From Methylococcaceae bacterium (GTDB lineage: Bacteria > Pseudomonadota > Gammaproteobacteria > Methylococcales > Methylomonadaceae), in NCBI GenBank assembly GCA_030699345.1, contig JAUYMX010000400.1, positions 1 to 11,906 on the forward strand: 11,906 nucleotides of DNA. Direction: 5' to 3'. This document shows, piece after piece, positions 6,605 through 11,906 of the stretch. The notes beneath the pieces are model-generated. The model was not told where the DNA came from. It made no database searches and saw nothing but the letters and a program-made list of their open reading frames with translations. The translations under genes and the position numbers were made by a program. Each line of letters begins with the position of its first letter. The stretch's first letter is position 1.

Positions 6605-7396
6605 ATGCTTATCAAAGACAATGAAATTGCAGACATCAATACGCCTACTGGCGATATGCGCCTGCATATTTTTCGCCCAGCGGCGCCGGGAAAATATCCT
6701 GCAGTGCTGATGTATTCAGAAATATTTCAAGTAACCGCCCCTATTCGCCGCACTGCAGCCATGCTTGCAGGGCATGGTTTTATTGTTGCCTGCCCGGAAA
6801 TTTATCATGAGCTTGAGCCCGCCGGTACTGTGCTTGCCTATGATGAAGATGGTACAACTCGTGGCAATGCGCACAAGATCACTAAGGAACTTTCTTCCTA
6901 TGACCGCGACGCACGCGCAGCGCTGGATTATCTGAAATCACGTGAAGATTGCACTGGCCGCCTTGGCGTAATGGGTATTTGTATCGGCGGGCACCTTGCG
7001 TTCCGCGCCGCGATGAATCCGGACGTATTAGCGACAACGTGTTTTTATGCCACAGATATTCACAAAAAAGGCTTAGGACTGGGCACTAATGACAACTCTT
7101 TGGATCGTGCGGGTGAAATCAAAGGTGAATTACTGCACATCTGGGGACGCCAAGATCCGCACGTTCCATTGGAAGGTCGCAACTTACTAAAAGCACGTCT
7201 TGAAGAAGTGGGTACGCGCTTCACATGGCATGAGTTTAACGGTCAACATGCTTTTATGCGTGATGAAGGCCCTCGTTATGACCCGGCATTAGCGTTACAA
7301 AGTTGGGGCTTGTTACTGGAGTTATTTCATCGCCGCTTGGGTTGGGGTGATCTTGATGTCGTATCAGATGGCGCGCCTGGTGAAAGTCGACATTAA
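6605..7396 (+). CDS. Dienelactone hydrolase family protein (alpha/beta hydrolase)
   Basis: The 263-residue protein has the dienelactone hydrolase layout. The nucleophile elbow is MGICIGGH (residues 123-130) with Cys126 as nucleophile. The acid is Asp184 in WGRQDPHVP, and the base His215 is in NGQHAFMRD. There is no signal peptide, so it acts in the cytoplasm. Classical members open dienelactones in chloroaromatic degradation, but most genomic members have unknown substrates, and no aromatic pathway genes are present here. The start at 6605 has AGGA 7 bases upstream. It lies 59 bp after pgl on the same strand and is followed by a strong terminator, so it is probably the last gene of the gnd-zwf-pgl unit. 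A link to sugar-lactone or other carbonyl metabolism is only suggested by that position. Confidence 0.88.
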   Translation: MLIKDNEIADINTPTGDMRLHIFRPAAPGKYPAVLMYSEIFQVTAPIRRTAAMLAGHGFIVACPEIYHELEPAGTVLAYDEDGTTRGNAHKITKELSSYDRDARAALDYLKSREDCTGRLGVMGICIGGHLAFRAAMNPDVLATTCFYATDIHKKGLGLGTNDNSLDRAGEIKGELLHIWGRQDPHVPLEGRNLLKARLEEVGTRFTWHEFNGQHAFMRDEGPRYDPALALQSWGLLLELFHRRLGWGDLDVVSDGAPGESRH

Positions 7397-7426
7397 AAAC
7401 GTCGTTTAATCGATAAGTTTTAAAGT

Positions 7427-7460
7427 AAAGGCCGTACATTAATTTGTACGGCCTTTTTTT
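7427..7460 (+). terminator. Intrinsic terminator after the dienelactone hydrolase gene
   Basis: AAAGGCCGTACA at 7427-7438 pairs with TGTACGGCCTTT at 7445-7456 across a six-base loop (TTAATT), and the T-run continues to 7460. This is a 12-bp perfect stem with a GC core followed by seven T, a textbook Rho-independent terminator. It lies 30 bp after the stop codon and marks the end of the pentose phosphate block. The A-run on the other side means it could also work in the reverse direction. Confidence 0.93.
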
Positions 7461-7599
7461 GCGGCAATTTATTTATATATAGTGCAGGGATAACAATAGA
7501 ACGACAAGTTAATAAAATAAGTTTTTTCCTCTAACACTAAATGATCGATGGTTATGGGAAACTGGGGACAATATCTAATTGTTCAATCCAGAGCGTTAT

Positions 7600-7628
7600 T
7601 TGTCAGATTAAAAAATGTGAACTACTTT
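7600..7628 (+). promoter_or_regulatory. Candidate sigma-70 promoter for the porin-cytochrome block
   Basis: TTGTCA at 7600-7605 (five of six matches to the -35 consensus) is followed by a 17-base spacer and TACTTT at 7623-7628 (three of six at -10). Transcription would start near 7635, about 27 bases before the porin ATG at 7662. The rest of the stretch between the terminator and this site (7461-7599) is AT-rich, with no gene and no clear operator. The -10 match is weak, so this is a tentative call. Confidence 0.3.
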
Positions 7629-7661
7629 TGATTTACACATAACTGACAAGGTTGATTGATT

Positions 7662-9109
7662 ATGTCTGGTTCCCGCGTAAATCTTCTGACGAAGAGTTTA
7701 ATTGGTAGTGCATTTTTTTTGCGACACAGATACTTGCGGCTAACGCAGCAAACGTTTCTGATGAACATATCCGCCAGATTGTCGAAGGACTGCTGAAAGA
7801 AAAAGACCAAAAAATTGAGCAGCTCGAAGCCCGAATTCAGCAGTTAGAGCATTCGCCACAGGCAGTCGCGCCTTCTCCACTTCAAGCAAACACCAACGTA
7901 GCCTCAACTGTTAAAGCTTCAGAAAAAGCACCAGTTGCAACAGGCAAAGTCAATGAAACCGCTGCTGAACCGGCAATTTCCAGCAAACTAGGTGCGTTAA
8001 CGGAAGAAGTTGAGGAGCTCAGAGAAGCCGCTAAAGAGAAAGGCTTGGATATCAGCGGCTTTTTTGATGTGAACGCTAAAACTGATAATTCTACCGACCA
8101 GACGTTTAGTGTCGGTTCCGTAGAGCTGGATTTAGAGTATGCATATAACGATCATTTCGCCGCCAGCTCGGCGCTCGTTTTGTGTGGTAATTCCTCGGGT
8201 ACAGACTACTCAGCACCTGCGGCGATAACCTGTGGTGGTAGCGGGCCGGGCGGTATTGGTGCTGGTGGCGCGGGCATTGCTGTTGCTTTGGTTGATTACC
8301 ACATGTTTGATGATTCTATTCCGCCCAGAGGCCGAATTTTTAATGCCAATGGTCTTCATGTTCAGGGCGGACGTTTTGATTTACCGTTTTCTTCAGATTA
8401 TCAATACTTCGCCAACACTGATCGCGTAACAGTCACCGCGCCTATTACTACGTCAAGAATGCAATTTGGCGGTTATAACGGGGATGGCGTGCGTTCATAC
8501 GGTTCGTGGAACATGTTCAACTATTCGGTGTTTTGGACGGATGCCATGTACGCCAACGATGGTACGTCTGTCGGTGGACGTTTAGGTATGTCACTCGGAC
8601 AAAATACGTATCGGACGCACAAAAATACGTCAGAAGGCATTGAGTTTGGCGTGTCGCATTTGAGTGATCTTGATAAAAACAGAAACGTCAGGAATTCGGT
8701 GTATGGTGCTGACGTGAGTTTAGGCTACGGTTTTCTTAAGCTGCAAAGTGAATTGATGTGGCTTAGTGCGCGGAATAACTTTGTAGGTGCGGATGGCAAT
8801 GAATATGGTAAGCCTGATGAGCTAGGTTACCACGCAACTTTATTAGCTGATCTTGAGAGCTTTTTAAGTTATCCGGTCACCGCGTTTGCTCGCTATGGCA
8901 GATGGCAGCCGCATAACAGAAAGGCCGAAGACTATGATGGGGCATTGGTCGCTATTAATAATGTATCGGCGTTAACTTTTGGCTTAAATTACAAATTCAA
9001 TGAATATTTCAAACTTAAGTTTGAATATACCGATTCATTAGGGACGCAAACACAAGAGCGTTACTTTGATAAAAACCTAGGGATAGCTCAATTGGTTGTG
9101 GCTTTTTAA
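7662..9109 (+). CDS. Outer-membrane beta-barrel porin with N-terminal coiled coil; frameshifted in its signal peptide
   Basis: The ATG at 7662 (AAGG 10 bases upstream) opens MSGSRVNLLTKSLIGSAFF in one frame. After eight T at 7713-7720 the gene continues in another frame, where it stays open to the TAA at 9107. Supplying one extra T gives a perfect signal peptide ending ILAANA, with likely cleavage near residue 29, and a 482-residue protein. Residues about 32-65 and 105-128 are charged heptad-like coiled coils (EGLLKEKDQKIEQLEARIQQ) separated by a Pro/Ala/Thr-rich linker. From about 129 comes a long beta-rich barrel ending in ...QLVVAF, with the C-terminal Phe usual for outer-membrane proteins. 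Two Cys (175, 191) flank a Gly-rich loop. The layout resembles coiled-coil-led porins such as the LbtU-type siderophore porins, but the substrate is not readable. Without the shift, translation ends at 7796 as a 44-residue peptide, and no good alternative ATG exists in the barrel frame. The stop is one base before the cytochrome start. Confidence 0.75.
7713..7720 (+). other. Run of eight T at the frameshift point; possible slippery site
   Basis: The run lies within the hydrophobic core of the porin signal peptide. The ATG frame reads GCA TTT TTT TTG CGA and soon stops; one more T, or a -1 ribosomal slip on T TTT TTT, joins the start to the barrel frame exactly. A small stem (TGCG at 7735-7738, CGCA at 7744-7747) lies 14 bases downstream, but four base pairs is too weak to be a convincing frameshift stimulator. 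Phase variation by tract-length change, transcriptional slippage, true inactivation and a homopolymer sequencing error all remain possible. Confidence 0.7.
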
Positions 9110-9110
9110 T

Positions 9111-9623
9111 ATGAATACGAATGCATTTAAATTTCTGCTGAAATTCATCCTGGGCTTATTGCTGCAAGTTACTTTCGCCGTGCATGCTGCAGATAATCCG
9201 CATACGCTTTCTGCAACCAGCAAATCCGCGGACTGTCTTAGCTGTCATGTTGCTAAGCCGGAGCATGACTTGACAAAGCCGTTGGAGACGAAGAATAAGC
9301 AAGCTGATATGGCTGACTTCAATAATGACGGTGTGGCAATGTGCGCCGGTTGTCATAACGCTGAAGATGGTCATAAAACAGGCTTAAAGCTTGATTTTGA
9401 AATTCCAGCCGATATGCCTCTAGGTAAGAAAAACACGCTATCTTGTTTAACTTGTCATTACACGCATGGCAGTCTGGTCAGCGATCGACCACAAGCCAGT
9501 TTCAGTTTTATGGATCGGCTGGTCGATGCTGATCGGCTACACAAAAGTTTTTTGCTGCGTCGTAATAATGTCGACGGCGAGCTTTGCTTAATTTGTCACA
9601 ATTCAAATCAAGGGTCTAAATAA
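9111..9623 (+). CDS. Periplasmic tetraheme c-type cytochrome
   Basis: The 170-residue protein starts with a Sec signal peptide (Lys-containing N-terminus, hydrophobic core FILGLLLQVTF, likely cleavage after AVHA near residue 26), so the mature part is periplasmic. It has four CXXCH heme-binding motifs: CLSCH (42-46), CAGCH (78-82), CLTCH (112-116) and CLICH (159-163), with extra His residues available as distal ligands. Spacing resembles the doubled CXXCH type of multiheme proteins rather than NapC/NirT, since no membrane anchor follows. Function is presumably electron transfer or heme-based redox sensing; no catalytic domain is visible. I choose the ATG at 9111, one base after the porin stop, over a TTG at 9096 that would add five residues before the signal peptide. 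No good Shine-Dalgarno precedes it, so translation probably depends on ribosomes finishing the porin. Its TAA shares one base with the next ATG. Confidence 0.88.
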   Translation: MNTNAFKFLLKFILGLLLQVTFAVHAADNPHTLSATSKSADCLSCHVAKPEHDLTKPLETKNKQADMADFNNDGVAMCAGCHNAEDGHKTGLKLDFEIPADMPLGKKNTLSCLTCHYTHGSLVSDRPQASFSFMDRLVDADRLHKSFLLRRNNVDGELCLICHNSNQGSK

Positions 9624-10183
9624 TGTCCAATGTTCCTTTTAAGCGTCGTAATGTTTTCATAAACAAAGCCTTCCAAGCACGCATTATTGTCGGAGTTTTT
9701 TTATTAATTTTGTTATCTGGACTATGTTCTGCAGCGTTAATTTTTTGGATAACCGGTAGCGATTTACAAGCCCAGTCGCAAACTGCTCATGCCAATATCG
9801 TCAATGCTTGGGATCGATTGGGACTATCTATTTTTATTGGTAACGTAGTTGCCATCGTTATCGCCGGAACGCTGGCGGTATTTGCAGCTTTATACGCGTC
9901 GCACAAAATTGCCGGGCCGCTATATCGTTTTGAAAGGCTTTGTGAGCAAGTGGGCGATGGCGATTTGGAAGTGCTGGTGTCGCTACGAGAAAAAGATCAG
10001 CTTCAGGAGTTGGGGCTGGCATTTGCCGGCATGATAGACAAATTGCGCACTCGTCAAAGTGAACAGCAGGCGATAGTTGCCAAAATCGATACTCAGATTG
10101 AAGAGCTAAAGCGAGATCAAAACATCACTGGACATCAACTTAGTGAGTTAAATGAATTGGCGCGCTTGATTAAGCAGCTGTAA
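9623..10183 (+). CDS. Inner-membrane HAMP-domain protein without output domain
   Basis: The 186-residue protein has a basic N-terminus, a first transmembrane segment at about 21-43, a short periplasmic loop of about 23 residues (44-66), and a second segment at 67-91. A HAMP domain follows at about 91-143, with the conserved Pro99 in IAGPLYRFE and the GDGDLEV turn at 111-117. The remaining 40 residues are a charged coiled coil (QQAIVAKIDTQIEELKRD). There is no kinase, cyclase or methyl-accepting module after the HAMP. It may relay a signal from the periplasm to a partner, or act as a scaffold. The periplasmic loop is too small for a standard sensor domain, so a periplasmic partner such as the tetraheme cytochrome encoded just upstream would make sense; that is an inference. 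The ATG overlaps the cytochrome stop codon by one base (TAATG), with AAGGG 8 bases upstream. The chemoreceptor gene starts 65 bp downstream. Confidence 0.8.
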   Translation: MSNVPFKRRNVFINKAFQARIIVGVFLLILLSGLCSAALIFWITGSDLQAQSQTAHANIVNAWDRLGLSIFIGNVVAIVIAGTLAVFAALYASHKIAGPLYRFERLCEQVGDGDLEVLVSLREKDQLQELGLAFAGMIDKLRTRQSEQQAIVAKIDTQIEELKRDQNITGHQLSELNELARLIKQL

Positions 10184-10248
10184 ATTTTGGCAGTAGACGC
10201 ATTGTTACGTAAGCCAACGATAATATTTAGTATGCCAAGGGTTCTGCG

Positions 10249-11906
10249 ATGAAAGGGTTTATAAGTTTTAAGGCACGGTTGTTGATGGGCTTTGGCAGCA
10301 TCATTTTATTGATGATGATTTTGATGACATTGTCTGTACGGCAATTCATTGACGCTGGAAGCAGTATGACAGAGTTGCGCGATGTGGTGTCGCCGCAAGC
10401 ATGGGCGGCAGAAAAAATGGCGCTGGATATTATTCAGGTGCAACAGTTTTTAACTGATGTGTCTGCGACTCATAATGATGGCGGGTACCAAGAAGCTGAG
10501 GAGTTTGCGGTTGATTTCAAGAAAACGATAACGCAATTTCGTGAAAATAAATTAACCAGTGCGCAGATAGAAGAATTAAGTGCGATTGAGCAAGCTTTCG
10601 AGGCGTTTTATAACACTGGTAAGCGTATGGCGGCCGCCTATATTAGTGGTGGCACTCAGTCCGGTAATGTCATCATGGAAGAGTTTGACCAGACGTCAAT
10701 AGCCCTTGCTGAAAGGATGACAAAATTTAGAGACACAGCCGTTAGCCAGGAGAAAACCATCACCAGTGCGATTGCAAAGTCCGCTGATGATACTGCTAAT
10801 TATATGATGGTGTTGGCGGTGTTTGGCCTGTTGGTCAGTGTCTTTATTGCATTGTATTTAACACAGTTATTGGCCAAGCAATTAGGCATTGATCCTTTTT
10901 TCGCCAAAGGCATGGCTCTGGAAATAGCTAAAGGCAACTTAGGTAGGACGATTGAGCTTGATGCGAGTGATAAAAGCAGTTTGTTATATGCAATGAAACA
11001 AATGCAGCAAGAAATTGTTGAGCGGATGGCAACGGCAAACAAATTAATTGATGAGGTGACGCGCGTTAAAATTGCGCTGGATAATGTTAGTACCGGTGTG
11101 ATGATTGCTGATAACGATCGCACGATTATTTATGTCAATAAAGCGGTGGTCAGGTTACTGAAAAATATTGAATCTGATATTAAGCAGCAACTTCCAAATT
11201 TTTCGGTAGAGAACTTGGTAGGCAGCAACATAGACTTATTTCATAAAAAACCTGCGCATCAAGCAAATATACTTTCGACCGCTACCGAACCGTTTAAATC
11301 TAATCTCAATTTGCATGGTCACCATTTAATAATTACAGCTAGTCCGGTAATTGATGAGCAAAATCGTCGCTTAGGGGTAGCTGCTGAATGGATAGAACGC
11401 ACTGAAGAAATTAGAGTAGAAACAGAAGTGGCGAATGCTATTCAAGCGGCTGTTAACGGTGACTTTAAATATCGTATTGATGCAGGTGAGTTTGGTGGCT
11501 TTTATGAGCAGGCGGGCACTGGTATCAATCAGTTGATGCAAATTTGTCATGACGGACTTGAAGATGTTGTGCGTGTATTAAGTGCCATTGCGCAAGGTGA
11601 TTTAACAGAAACCATCACTAATGAATATTCAGGAACATTTGGTCAGCTTAAGGATAATGCCAACACCACTGCAGCTAAGTTAAAAGAAATCATCGGTCAA
11701 ATTAAGGATGCATCCGACAATATTAATACCGGCGCAAAAGAAATTGCGTCTGGGAATAACGATTTGTCGCATCGCACTGAAGAGCAAGCGGCCAGTTTGG
11801 AACAAACAGCAGCCAGTATGCACGAGCTAACTGCTACGGTGCAGCATAATGCTGAAAATGCTAAGCGAGCTAATGATCTTGCGATTAGCGCTGCCAAAAT
11901 AGCTGG
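10249..11906 (+). CDS. Methyl-accepting chemotaxis protein with PAS domain (3' end outside the window)
   Basis: From the ATG at 10249 (AAGGG 7 bases upstream) the frame stays open for 552 codons to the window end. Transmembrane segment 1 is at about 11-30. A periplasmic helical domain of about 150 residues follows, probably a four-helix bundle, then segment 2 at 186-208. A HAMP region covers about 209-265 and a cytoplasmic PAS-like domain about 275-385, with MIADNDRTIIYVNKAVVRLL and FHKKPAHQ (331-338). HAMP-like repeats with NGDFKYRI and AQGDLTETI precede the methyl-accepting helix (RTEEQAASLEQTAASMHELT) at the window edge. The protein should join CheA/CheW arrays and steer motility or a related output. 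The PAS domain could bind a cofactor such as FAD or heme or simply relay signals; no diagnostic residue can be claimed. The highly conserved hairpin tip of the signalling domain lies beyond the window. Its position after the cytochrome and HAMP genes suggests redox or energy sensing. Confidence 0.93.
   Translation, partial: MKGFISFKARLLMGFGSIILLMMILMTLSVRQFIDAGSSMTELRDVVSPQAWAAEKMALDIIQVQQFLTDVSATHNDGGYQEAEEFAVDFKKTITQFRENKLTSAQIEELSAIEQAFEAFYNTGKRMAAAYISGGTQSGNVIMEEFDQTSIALAERMTKFRDTAVSQEKTITSAIAKSADDTANYMMVLAVFGLLVSVFIALYLTQLLAKQLGIDPFFAKGMALEIAKGNLGRTIELDASDKSSLLYAMKQMQQEIVERMATANKLIDEVTRVKIALDNVSTGVMIADNDRTIIYVNKAVVRLLKNIESDIKQQLPNFSVENLVGSNIDLFHKKPAHQANILSTATEPFKSNLNLHGHHLIITASPVIDEQNRRLGVAAEWIERTEEIRVETEVANAIQAAVNGDFKYRIDAGEFGGFYEQAGTGINQLMQICHDGLEDVVRVLSAIAQGDLTETITNEYSGTFGQLKDNANTTAAKLKEIIGQIKDASDNINTGAKEIASGNNDLSHRTEEQAASLEQTAASMHELTATVQHNAENAKRANDLAISAAKIA

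Noticed and set aside
6391..6624. Open frame overlapping the end of pgl
   Set aside because: It lies mostly inside pgl in another frame, has no family features, and would overlap the dienelactone hydrolase start.
8045..9109. Porin as a shorter gene starting at TTG 8045
   Set aside because: It would lack a signal peptide and coiled coil, which are encoded in the same open frame upstream; an outer-membrane barrel needs the export signal.
9096..9110. TTG start for the cytochrome at 9096
   Set aside because: It adds only MWLFN before a complete signal peptide and lies inside the porin; the ATG at 9111 fits better.
10800..11123. Minus-strand open frame inside the chemoreceptor
   Set aside because: It is a shadow of the receptor's coding frame, with a composition rich in Ser, Leu and Ile that such shadows show.
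1..11906. CRISPR array, tRNA or rRNA genes
   Set aside because: No regularly spaced direct repeats, cloverleaf-like stretches or rRNA-like conserved blocks were seen.

Overview
The window looks like chromosomal DNA of a gammaproteobacterium. A RuMP-pathway methanotroph of the order Methylococcales is my best guess. This rests on the clustered gnd-zwf-pgl genes, a G6PDH with the variant nucleotide-binding loop GATGNLS, a REP-type palindrome starting GTGGGAGCGACGCC, and abundant c-type cytochrome and chemoreceptor genes. The assignment is an inference from familiarity with such sequences; no search was run.

Layout. Bases 1-110 hold the 5' end of an IS5-type insertion sequence on the minus strand. 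Next, also on the minus strand, is a polytopic membrane glycosyltransferase-like gene (105-1427) whose last codons run into the presumed IS end. Bases 1644-2028 (minus) are a decayed SOUL/heme-binding lipoprotein gene with several frameshifts and an internal deletion. From about 2087 onward every gene lies on the plus strand: a small SRPBCC protein (2156-2620), then gnd (2752-4197), zwf (4290-5771), pgl (5772-6545) and a dienelactone hydrolase-family gene (6605-7396). This block is closed by a strong intrinsic terminator at 7427-7460. gnd and zwf are separated by a perfect 42-bp palindrome made of two converging REP-like units.

The second plus-strand block (7662 to the window end) is tightly packed: an outer-membrane beta-barrel with an N-terminal coiled coil, a periplasmic tetraheme cytochrome c, a membrane HAMP-only protein with no output domain, and a PAS-containing methyl-accepting chemotaxis protein cut by the window edge. 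Stop and start codons of the first three are adjacent or overlapping, which suggests one transcript.

How they work together. zwf, pgl and gnd together convert glucose-6-phosphate to ribulose-5-phosphate and CO2 with production of reduced pyridine nucleotide. In RuMP methylotrophs this is the cyclic dissimilatory route for formaldehyde. The second block places an outer-membrane channel, a periplasmic multiheme protein and two HAMP-bearing membrane proteins side by side, and is the most interesting part of the window. A single-base deficit in a run of eight T inside the porin signal peptide puts its start codon out of frame with the rest of the barrel. This could be a phase-variable or slippage-dependent switch, a recent mutation, or a sequencing error.
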